Positions 43,288 through 54,476 of a stretch of DNA of 64,000 bases are shown piece by piece. Made by a program: the position numbers and the translations under genes. The notes under the pieces are model-generated. The model worked only from the letters and a program-made list of their open reading frames with translations, was not told the origin of the DNA and made no database searches. The DNA lies in contig JAUCBJ010000906.1 of NCBI GenBank assembly GCA_032718475.1, positions 1 to 64,000 on the forward strand. Direction: 5' to 3'. Position 1 is the first letter of the stretch. The number at the start of each line of letters is the position of its first letter. The DNA is from Nemertoderma westbladi. Taxonomy: Eukaryota > Xenacoelomorpha > Nemertodermatida > Nemertodermatidae.

Positions 43288-46200
43288 TCTCCGTGGATAT
43301 TGCACCATTCGTACACCAGTTATTCTGTAGTGTCTCCGTGGATATTGCACCATTCGTACACCAGTTATTCTGTAGTGTCTCCGTGGATATTGCACCGTTC
43401 GTACACCAGTTATTCTGTAGTGTCTCCGTGGATATTGCACCATTCGTACACCAGTTATTCTGTAGTGTCTCCGTGGATTTTGCACCATTCGTACACCAGT
43501 TATTCTGTAGTGTCTCCGTGGATATTGCACCATTCGTACACCAGTTATTCTGTAGTGTCTCCGTGGATATTGCACCATTCGTACACCAGTTATTCTGTAG
43601 TGTCTCCGTGGATATTGCACCATTCGTACACCAGTTATTCTGTAGTGTCTCTGTGGATATTGCACCGTTCGTACACCAGTTATTCTGTAGTGTCTCCGTG
43701 GATATTGCACCATTCGTACACCAGTTATTCTGTAGTGTCTCCGTGGATATTGCACCATTCGTACACCAGTTATTCTGTAGTGTCTCCGTGGATATTGCAC
43801 CATTCGTACACCAGTTATTCTGTAGTGTCTCCGTGGATATTGCACCATTCGTACCCCAGTTATTCTGTAGTGTCTCTGTGGATATTGCACCATTCGTACA
43901 CCAGTTATTCTGTAGTGTCTCTGTGGATATTGCACCATTCGTACACCAGTTATTCTGTAGTGTCTCCGTGGATATTGCACCATTCGTACACCAGTTATTC
44001 TGTAGTGTCTCCGTGGATATTGCACCATTCGTACACCAGTTATTCTGTAGTGTCTCCGTGGATATTGCACCATTCGTACACCAGTTATTCTGTAGTGTCT
44101 CCGTGGATATTGCACCATTCGTACACCAGTTATTCTGTAGTGTCTCCGTGGATATTGCACCTGTAGTGTCTCCGTGGATATTGCACCATTCGTACACCAG
44201 TTATTCTGTAGTGTCTCCGTGGATATTGCACCATTCGTACACCAGTTATTCTGTAGTGTCTCCGTGGATATTACACCATTCGTACACCAGTTATTCTGTA
44301 GTGTCTCTGTGGATATTGCACCATTCGTACACCAGTTATTCTGTAGTGTCTCTGTGGATATTGCACCGTTCGTACACCAGTTATTCTGTAGTGTCTCCGT
44401 GGATATTGCACCATTCGTACACCAGTTATTCTGTAGTGTCTCCGTGGATATTGCACCTGTAGTGTCTCCGTGGATATTGCACCGTTCGTACACCAGTTAT
44501 TCTGTAGTGTCTCCGTGGATATTGCACCATTCGTACACCAGTTATTCTGTAGTGTCTCCGTGGATATTGCACCATTCGTACACCAGTTATTCTGTAGTGT
44601 CTCCGTGGATATTGCACCATTCGTACACCAGTTATTCTGTAGTGTCTCCGTGGATATTGCACCTGTAGTGTCTCCGTGGATATTGCACCATTCGTACACC
44701 AGTTATTCTGTAGTGTCTCTGTGGATATTGCACCATTCGTACACCAGTTATTCTGTAGTGTCTCTGTGGATATTGCACCGTTCGTACACCAGTTATTCTG
44801 TAGTGTCTCCGTGGATATTGCACCATTCGTACACCAGTTATTCTGTAGTGTCTCCGTGGATATTGCACCGTTCGTACACCAGTTATTCTGTAGTGTCTCC
44901 GTGGATATTGCACCATTCGTACACCAGTTATTCTGTAGTGTCTCCGTGGATATTGCACCTGTAGTGTCTCGGTGGATATTGCACCGTTCGTACACCAGTT
45001 ATTCTGTAGTGTCTCCGTGGATATTGCACCATTCGTACACCAGTTATTCTGTAGTGTCTCCGTGGATATTGCACCATTCGTACACCAGTTATTCTGTAGT
45101 GTCTCCGTGGATATTGCACCATTCGTACACCAGTTATTCTGTAGTGTCTCCGTGGATATTGCACCATTCGTACACCAGTTATTCTGTAGTGTCTCTGTGG
45201 ATATTGCACCGTTCGTACACCAGTTATTCTGTAGTGTCTCCGTGGATATTGCACCATTCGTACACCAGTTATTCTGTAGTGTCTCCGTGGATATTGCACC
45301 ATTCGTACACCAGTTATTCTGTAGTGTCTCCGTGGATATTGCACCATTCGTACACCAGTTATTCTGTAGTGTCTCCGTGGATATTGCACCATTCGTACAC
45401 CAGTTATTCTGTAGTGTCTCCGTGGATATTGCACCATTCGTACCCCAGTTATTCTGTAGTGTCTCTGTGGATATTGCACCATTCGTACACCAGTTATTCT
45501 GTAGTGTCTCTGTGGATATTGCACCATTCGTACACCAGTTATTCTGTAGTGTCTCCGTGGATATTGCACCATTCGTACACCAGTTATTCTGTAGTGTCTC
45601 CGTGGATATTGCACCATTCGTACACCAGTTATTCTGTAGTGTCTCCGTGGATATTGCACCATTCGTACACCAGTTATTCTGTAGTGTCTCCGTGGATATT
45701 GCACCATTCGTACACCAGTTATTCTGTAGTGTCTCCGTGGATATTGCACCTGTAGTGTCTCCGTGGATATTGCACCATTCGTACACCAGTTATTCTGTAG
45801 TGTCTCTGTGGATATTGCACCATTCGTACACCAGTTATTCTGTAGTGTCTCTGTGGATATTGCACCATTCGTACACCAGTTATTCTGTAGTGTCTCTGTG
45901 GATATTGCACCGTTCGTACACCAGTTATTCTGTAGTGTCTCCGTGGATATTGCACCATTCGTACACCAGTTATTCTGTAGTGTCTCCGTGGATATTGCAC
46001 CATTCGTACACCAGTTATTCTGTAGTGTCTCCGTGGATATTGCACCTGTAGTGTCTCCGTGGATATTGCACCATTCGTACACCAGTTATTCTGTAGTGTC
46101 TCCGTGGATATTGCACCATTCGTACACCAGTTATTCTGTAGTGTCTCCGTGGATATTACACCATTCGTACACCAGTTATTCTGTAGTGTCTCTGTGGATA

Positions 46201-49163
46201 TTGCACCATTCGTACACCAGTTATTCTGTAGTGTCTCTGTGGATATTGCACCGTTCGTACACCAGTTATTCTGTAGTGTCTCCGTGGATATTGCACCATT
46301 CGTACACCAGTTATTCTGTAGTGTCTCCGTGGATATTGCACCGTTCGTACACCAGTTATTCTGTAGTGTCTCCGTGGATATTGCACCATTCGTACACCAG
46401 TTATTCTGTAGTGTCTCCGTGGATATTGCACCTGTAGTGTCTCGGTGGATATTGCACCGTTCGTACACCAGTTATTCTGTAGTGTCTCCGTGGATATTGC
46501 ACCATTCGTACACCAGTTATTCTGTAGTGTCTCCGTGGATATTGCACCATTCGTACACCAGTTATTCTGTAGTGTCTCTGTGGATATTGCACCGTTCGTA
46601 CACCAGTTATTCTGTAGTGTCTCCGTGGATATTGCACCATTCGTACACCAGTTATTCTGTAGTGTCTCCGTGGATATTGCACCATTCGTACACCAGTTAT
46701 TCTGTAGTGTCTCCGTGGATATTGCACCATTCGTACACCAGTTATTCTGTAGTGTCTCCGTGGATATTGCACCATTCGTACACCAGTTATTCTGTAGTGT
46801 CCCCGTGGATATTGCACCATTCGTACACCAGTTATTCTGTAGTGTCTCCGTGGATATTGCACCATTCGTACACCAGTTATTCTGTAGTGTCTCCGTGGAT
46901 ATTGCACCATTCGTACACCAGTTATTCTGTAGTGTCCCCGTGGATATTGCACCATTCGTACACCAGTTATTCTGTAGTGTCTCCGTGGATATTGCACCAT
47001 TCGTACACCAGTTATTCTGTAGTGTCTCCGTGGATATTGCACCATTCGTACACCAGTTATTCTGTAGTGTCTCCGTGGATATTGCACCATTCGTACACCA
47101 GTTATTCTGTAGTGTCTCCGTGGATATTGCACCATTCGTACACCAGTTATTCTGTAGTGTCTCCGTGGATATTGCACCATTCGTACACCAGTTATTCTGT
47201 AGTGTCCCCGTGGATATTGCACCATTCATACACCAGTTATTCTGTAGTGTCTCCGTGGATATTGCACCATTCGTACACCAGTTATTCTGTAGTGTCTCCG
47301 TGGATATTGCACCTGTAGTGTCTCTGTGGATATTGCACCATTCGTACACCAGTTATTCTGTAGTGTCTCCGTGGATATTGCACCATTCGTACACCAGTTA
47401 TTCTGTAGTGTCTCCGTGGATATTGCACCGTTCGTACACCAGTTATTCTGTAGTGTCTCCGTGGATATTGCACCATTCGTACACCAGTTATTCTGTAGTG
47501 TCTCTGTGGATATTGCACCGTTCGTACACCAGTTATTCTGTAGTGTCTCCGTGGATATTGCACCATTCGTACACCAGTTATTCTGTAGTGTCTCTGTGGA
47601 TATTGCACCGTTCGTACACCAGTTATTCTGTAGTGTCTCCGTGGATATTGCACCATTCGTACACCAGTTATTCTGTAGTGTCTCTGTGGATATTGCACCA
47701 TTCGTACACCAGTTATTCTGTAGTGTCTCCGTGGATATTGCACCGTTCGTACACCAGTTATTCTGTAGTGTCTCCGTGGATATTGCACCATTCGTACACC
47801 AGTTATTCTGTAGTGTCTCTGTGGATATTGCACCATTCGTACACCAGTTATTCTGTAGTGTCTCCGTGGATATTGCACCATTCGTACACCAGTTATTCTG
47901 TAGTGTCTCCGTGGATATTGCACCATTCGTACACCAGTTATTCTGTAGTGTCTCCGTGGATATTGCACCATTCGTACACCAGTTATTCTGTAGTGTCTCC
48001 GTGGATATTGCACCATTCGTACACCAGTTATTCTGTAGTGTCTCCGTGGATATTGCACCATTCGTACACCAGTTATTCTGTAGTGTCTCCGTGGATATTG
48101 CACCGTTCGTACACCAGTTATTCTGTAGTGTCTCCGTGGATATTGCACCATTCGTACACCAGTTATTCTGTAGTGTCTCCGTGGATATTGCACCATTCGT
48201 ACACCAGTTATTCTGTAGTGTCTCCGTGGATATTGCACCATTCGTACACCAGTTATTCTGTAGTGTCTCCGTGGATATTGCACCATTCGTACACCAGTTA
48301 TTCTGTAGTGTCTCCGTGGATATTGCACCATTCGTACACCAGTTATTCTGTAGTGTCTCCGTGGATATTGCACCATTCGTACACCAGTTATTCTGTAGTG
48401 TCTCCGTGGATATTGCACCGTTCGTACACCAGTTATTCTGTAGTGTCTCCGTGGATATTGCACCATTCGTACACCAGTTATTCTGTAGTGTCTCCGTGGA
48501 TATTGCACCATTCGTACACCAGTTATTCTGTAGTGTCTCTGTGGATATTGCACCATTCGTACACCAGTTATTCTGTAGTGTCTCTGTGGATATTGCACCA
48601 TTCGTACACCAGTTATTCTGTAGTGTCTCCGTGGATATTGCACCATTCGTACACCAGTTATTCTGTAGTGTCTCTGTGGATATTGCACCATTCGTACACC
48701 AGTTATTCTGTAGTGTCTCTGTGGATATTGCACCATTCGTACACCAGTTATTCTGTAGTGTCTCCGTGGATATTGCACCATTCGTACACCAGTTATTCTG
48801 TAGTGTCTCCGTGGATATTGCACCATTCGTACTCCAGTTATTCTGTAGTGTCTCCGTGGATATTGCACCATTCGTACACCAGTTATTCTGTAGTGTCTCT
48901 GTGAATATTGCACCATTCGTACACCAGTTATTCTGTAGTGTCCCCGTGGATATTGCACCATTCGTACACCAGTTATTCTGTAGTGTCTCCGTGGATATTG
49001 CACCATTCGTACACCAGTTATTCTGTAGTGTCTCCGTGGATATTGCACCATTCGTACACCAGTTATTCTGTAGTGTCTCCGTGGATTTTGCACCATTCGT
49101 ACACCAGTTATTCTGTAGTGTCTCCGTGGATATTGCACCATTCGTACACCAGTTATTCTGTAG
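43288..49163 (+). repeat. 45-bp minisatellite, 126 full plus 8 truncated units
   Basis: The unit reads TCTCCGTGGATATTGCACCA followed by TTCGTACACCAGTTATTCTG and TAGTG. Eight 26-bp variants lack an internal 19 bp so that GCACC joins TGTAGTG; they end at about 44168, 44464, 44670, 44966, 45757, 46053, 46439 and 47320. Full-unit counts between them are 19, 6, 4, 6, 17, 6, 8, 19 and 41. Forty-five is a multiple of three and four of six frames lack stops, so ORFs of up to about 819 codons arise on both strands. Each truncated unit shifts frame. I do not regard them as genes. Confidence 0.98.
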
Positions 49164-49169
49164 ACGCTT

Positions 49170-51955
49170 TTGGATTCTGTCATTCTTTGACGAAATTAAA
49201 CCAAACTTGGTTCGTCATAATTAGGCCAATCATTCATGATTAAACCAAACTTGGTACGTATGTATTCTAGTGCTTCGCGAAGGCCCCACTATCTGTTTAT
49301 CTGTGTGATATGATTGGTTACATGAAGGTCATTGATTGATCATCATAAGATTACATGATCACACAACGTTGCATTATTCCCACGGATTTTACTTTAATGT
49401 CACATTGGATTTTTTATTAAATAGCGGGTAATAGAAACGAGCGAAGAAACGAGTGAAAATAATGTTCTTCATAATATACCAAGCAATACAAATAATTAGT
49501 ATATTCTTAGTATTTTTATTATATTTACCACGTTTGTCCTCAATATTGACTAACCTTTTTAATGCCATTAAGTAGTTCGCATACTTTACAATTACTTATA
49601 TTGTTTTTTTTTCGCTCGAGAATACCCCAAAATCGGAAGAAAAGAAGTAATGTTTTCCCTAGGGGAATAGTAATAAATAGGATTGCAATGATGTTACTTT
49701 TTGTCCCGGCGAAAATGTAAAATAAAATAATTTTGGTGGAATTTCTTAAATTGACATTATTTGTTGTAAACGCATCGAAGTAGATAAGGTTTGCACGTAA
49801 TTTGCGCAAATTCCATGCACACACTCAAAAGTTATTGTAACTTTAGTTCATGCAAGATGTACTCCAAAAACGGAACTCAATGACCAATATTGGTTTATTG
49901 AGTTAAGCGGCTCTTTAGTTACGTAATAAATATTTTAGAACACTAAATCATTTAACATTGAGTAAGGCAGCATTAGGAATTGAAGAGTATGTATAACTGG
50001 AATCGCAGAAACTATGGAAGCAATAAAGTAAAATGCTACAGATCAATATATTTTACAAAACTATTTCGTTATAACTATTATTCAAGAATTGAGCAATAAA
50101 AAGTTCAAATTTAAAAATAATTACGTGTTATATAAAAGGAAAAGGAGTAAGGAGATTGGACTTCACTATAACCATGGCAATGTAAATATCATTTTGTAAC
50201 TCTTTCCGGTTGTCATCTACTGGTATAAAAATCAAAAGTATATACCATTACTGTGAAAAACGTCTTCAAACGTGAATTTTTCACGTTTTCTAAAATGTCA
50301 AGGTCTATCTTGCTTGATTCACATTCAGTCTAGTATAATCCGTAAGAATCGCTAGACCCATAACAAACTATATATCTCCAGAAAGCAGAGCTCCTGTCTA
50401 ATCTAATGAGAGAGGCGATGCACTTGTTCTTCTAAGCACTACGCTGCTATGTTAATATGAAAATCGATTTAAAATGAACCGAGATTTCGTCCACCCTGTA
50501 ACGTTGTTTATTGTCGACCTTTACTATAACAAGGCTACCGTATAGTAAGTATAATACTTTCAATTTATTTTTAATTTCATGAGAAAATTTTATTTGAAAG
50601 GAAAACACCACTCTGGGGCCAAGCTATGGCCTTTGGAACATGGTAACTCCAGTCCGTTCATTCTTGAACGTCCACCCTGTAACATGTTCAATAACTTTAA
50701 ATGTATTGATCGTAGCGTCACAAAGTAAATATTATTAGATAGTTGTGCGTTTTCGAATAGTGTACGGCAATACGTATTTTTCAGTAACTAACAAATTCCA
50801 CCTTGTAACAAATGAATGTCCTAAACCTGTAACGCGTCCGCGTTACAAGGGGCACTACAAGGTCCAGCCTGTAACGCAATTTTTCTTTAAAATCCGTTGT
50901 TACAATGCAAGTCTATTATTCCATGATCGTTAATGGATTAAAAAAGTATTCTTAATCCGGACACGAGAAAGCACCAGCTGATGGGGTTGGAACTACGATA
51001 AAAACCGTGATGCGAAGTAGCTCAACAACAAGCCCAACCCCCCATTTTAATGGGGGGTTGCAACAACAACAACAACCATTTTAATGTTATATAGTATAAT
51101 CGTGAATATCATAAACTGAATCCGCCGTATTTATTTAAATAATTAGAGATATGTTCATAAAGAGATACTACATATAAGTTTGTAGTTTTAATCTGTAATT
51201 AAACGTTTATTGATTTTATATATAGATTCGTGAATTAATATTAATTGAATTCTAACAAAAGAAATACAGTTTTAGGGTTCGTTTTACATTAGGTTCTTTT
51301 TAAATTTTTATATTGTAAAATCGAAATATTTTAATCTGCATTCTGCCGTATATTATTTAGAAATTTTAAAATGTAGGGTTTTACACATTGTTAAAGTTAT
51401 ATTACAGTAGATAGTACCCTTACCTAGGACCTAACTAACCCCCCACATTCAGTCTGCTGACAGCTTCACCTATAAGGCCGTTACTCGCACTACTGCAGTA
51501 GTACGGTGCACTGCATTAGTACGCCCGGTAATAATTATATAAATTTTTTATTTATTTTCTGCTACACAGGCAGACAGGTGCACTTTACAGTATTTTTGCT
51601 TATTTTTAAATTCAAAACTTTTTTAAACTCTGCTCCTACAATTAGTACTGTAGTCAGGTAATAGGTTGGCCCTTTTGTTGTATTGAATATATGGAATGCA
51701 TAGTTAGGCCTAATCCTAGTCTAATAGGTTAATGTAGCCTCTTGTGTTTACTCTAGCCTACCTCATCTTACATACCTTGTGCGGTATTTCTGTTTTTTAG
51801 TTTATTTCCCTGATGATGCCCCTAGTGGGAGAAATTAATTGGATTGTATAATATAACAGATAAAGTCGGGCGTAAATAAACTCCTTTATTTCTCAGTCAG
51901 TACACGAAATGCATCGTCGCGCCCTGAAGTCGGCTTGTCGTTTGGTTAATAACTT
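49170..51955. other. No gene recognised; perfect hairpin at 51035-51060
   Basis: AT-rich DNA. The sequence CAACCCCCCATT-TT-AATGGGGGGTTG at 51035-51060 is a perfect 12-bp stem with a 2-nt loop. The motif CACC(C/T)TGTAAC recurs at about 50494, 50673 and 50800, with related CCTGTAACGC at 50824 and 50868. No coding sequence is supported. Confidence 0.6.
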
Positions 51956-52076
51956 TAATAATGATGCGAAGTGTACTTGGCCTCCGAGGCAAAGAAGCTA
52001 CAGTGACTTTCGATGATCTTGTTGATTTGGTTTCACAGAGAATAGTGGTTTGGATTTTTACCTATTCGTCCGCTGA

Positions 52077-52460
52077 TGTGCAGACGATCAAAGATTTACT
52101 GAAGGCAGCGCCCCTGGCCCTGTGACAGGCATTGGGAAATCGCACGAAGTTCTTTATGTGTCTAATCAGAATCAGATTCTACTGAAGACAACTTCGTGTG
52201 GCACCCCATGCGAAGTGTGGTGTGACGAACATGGTACTCGGTATTCTTCTTGTATTAATATTGATGGAGGAGCAGAATGCAGTGAGGAGAGTGAGTGTGA
52301 AGCCAATAGCATGATTGGTGAGGATGTTGTTAGTATTGGAGACAGTGGCGGTGGTGATGTCAGTATCACAGGTCTGGGCAATGGTGAGTCTGAATCTGAT
52401 GATGAGTGCCTCACAATGTCCATGCCCTTTAAAGGCTTTGTTGATGAAGAATTAGCATAA
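52077..52460 (+). CDS. Hypothetical acidic ORF (possible terminal exon)
   Basis: An open frame from just after a TGA (52074) to TAA at 52460. It contains CGTPCEVWCDEHGTRYSSC with four Cys, then an acidic Ser/Gly/Asp/Glu-rich stretch (ECSEESECEANS, GNGESESDDECLTMS). No ATG opens it, so it would be a downstream exon or a fragment. A 54-codon ATG ORF in another frame (51961-52125) overlaps its start and reads FDDLVDLVSQRIVVWIF. The two could be one broken gene or a transposon-encoded protein. I do not recognise a family. Confidence 0.35.
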   Translation, partial: CADDQRFTEGSAPGPVTGIGKSHEVLYVSNQNQILLKTTSCGTPCEVWCDEHGTRYSSCINIDGGAECSEESECEANSMIGEDVVSIGDSGGGDVSITGLGNGESESDDECLTMSMPFKGFVDEELA

Positions 52461-52464
52461 ACTT

Positions 52465-53134
52465 AATGAACTTAACATAATATTATATATTATAGGTGTC
52501 TATTATGTTAAACATGGTATTAATTGCAACATTATATTACTCATAGAAATTGGTAGCAAGGTTCATTAAAGCTGTTGTGTTTATTGTGTTTATTGCACGA
52601 CAACACTTTTCTTCAGAAGCTAGGTATTAATGAGGGGGGGAGTTACTTAGGGGGGTTGCTTGTGTCTCTTTGGAATGCTCATATCTGATTGGCTACTATT
52701 GCGTTTCAGGCATGGACAACAGAGCTACAGGATGGATAATTGTGTTTACCCTCGTGTTAGAGGCATGGACAAAAAGTTACAGGCTGGACATTATTTTTTG
52801 CCCTACATTTTTTAATAGCATAACCCTGGCCATGGGAAAATATCACAGTTAGATTCATCTCGAAAAGACCTTTAAAAATATATATAATTTAATGTATTTA
52901 CTAAAAGTTAAAATTTGACCAAAAAATCACTCAACTTTGGCCACTTTTTGTGATTTTGAGCCATATTTACATTATGTATATGTACCCGTTTCAATATACC
53001 CTATAACCATCCAATGAAGATAATGTTGGCCAACTTTCTTTTTAAATTAGCCCATCTTAATTATTAATTAGTGATAAAATATTTTATTTCTTTTTTTGTG
53101 TCCATTGCCATTACAGTGTAGTAATAGTACGGTA
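52465..53134. other. No gene recognised
   Basis: AT-rich sequence with two direct copies of GGCATGGACAA...TTACAGG(A/C)TGGA at about 52710-52790. Their GTTACAGG...TGGAC is the inverse of the CCTGTAAC motifs at 50.5-50.9 kb. Confidence 0.5.
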
Positions 53135-53143
53135 GAAACCTTA

Positions 53144-54179
53144 CTACTAGGATCGGCATGCTGCATTGCAGCTGCATTTTTAAGAATGCTGTGCCGGCTT
53201 GTCAACAAAATTGAACCGCCACAACTCCCTATCACCCATGACATTTGCGAGATCATCCGCATCTTTAAGGCCAGTGTCCTTTAAGATGCGTCTCAAGAAA
53301 GTCATGGGCTGTCCACCATGCTTATTCACTCCATGAGGCTGCCAAAGTACAAGATTATGCACTGGCTGGTCCTCACGGCGAAAGCAATGTCCTGCAAAGC
53401 GGAGGCGATTTTGTTCTAGTGTCAAGCTTGGGGGAACCAATGAGACACCTCCAATGTTATATAGTGTCTGGTTGGAGATGTGTGCATTGTACTTGACACA
53501 ATGAACCCGGCGTAGCATTCTTGTGAATGTACCATCCAGAGATTTGGTGTCCTCAGCAGTTAGAGCCCAGCATGGACTCCCGTAGAGGAGTACTGGAACT
53601 ACTGCTGCTCTAAATAATCAGACCTTAAGTTTCCGATTAATTCTCGGTGACTTCCAAATCCTGGAAAGCCTATTCAAGGCTGCCCATGCCTTTCCCTTAC
53701 GTATTCGAAGGTCCTCACCTGACTTCCGGATCCATGATCCCAGGTAACAGAAGTCGTCCACATGCTCAAGCATACCATCCTTTGAGCTTATGCTCATCCG
53801 ATCAGAGACTTGCTGAGGACTTTCAAAGTTAACTGTCAGAATTTTGGTCTTTCTGGAGTTAATAAAAAGACCAACACTAGAAGCAGCATGTTCTAATGAG
53901 CTGAGGAGCCGTTGGGCTCCCTCTAATGATTCTGAGAGTACTCCTAAGTCATCAGCAAAGTCTAGATCAGTTAGGTACTTGGCAGGATTTCCTCGACTTC
54001 TGGAGCCAGTAGGTGGAGTTATCATCACCCCATCATCATTATAATGATCTAAGGACATGCGTAGAACATAGTCAACCACAATAATGAACAAGAATGGTGC
54101 AAGTGTGTCTCCTTGGAGGACGCCCCATAACACTTCAAATGGTTCTGTGTCACCGTCAACAGTAGACACAAATGTTGTC
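53144..54179 (-). mobile_element. 5'-truncated LINE copy with 9-bp TSD
   Basis: This is the same family as 37449-38504, on the minus strand. The 3' end is CCGATCCTAGTAGTA at 53144; the 5' end is at about 54179. GAAACCTTA flanks it at 53135-53143 and 54180-54188. The reading frame is open except for one TGA (53618-53620), where the sister copies have CGA (KV-R-LF): a C to T change at a CpG. RT motif A is missing through truncation. Confidence 0.9.
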
Positions 54180-54240
54180 GAAACCTTAACCCATGGTGGT
54201 ACAATAAGCGCCCTTATTTCATAAATGAATATTGTTTATG

Positions 54241-54246
54241 TTTATT
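54241..54246 (-). promoter_or_regulatory. Possible polyadenylation signal of PR/SET gene
   Basis: AATAAA on the minus strand, about 230 nt downstream of the stop codon. Other AT-rich hexamers nearby make this uncertain. Confidence 0.3.
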
Positions 54247-54476
54247 ATTTTTATTTCAAGTTCTAATTAAAGCAAACACTAAAACTAACACTTAATTTAC
54301 AACTTTACACACAACATGTTAAATGGGAATATATATGGTACTATAATAATTCTAACTATCACCCCAAATTGGATACAGGTGTAGCACATATTGGGTAGGA
54401 CTATGGGCCAAAAATCCGTTGGTTATGGGATAATGGAATAGTAACATCAATAACTAATTGCATTTCATATTCAGTG

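Noticed and set aside
43288-49163. Possible CRISPR array (regular repeats)
   Set aside because: Units are contiguous with no unique spacers, and the context is an animal genome.
43225-49243. Many ORFs of 140-819 codons on both strands
   Set aside because: All are reading frames through the 45-bp minisatellite; four frames are open at once and the truncated units switch frames, so no single protein is favoured.
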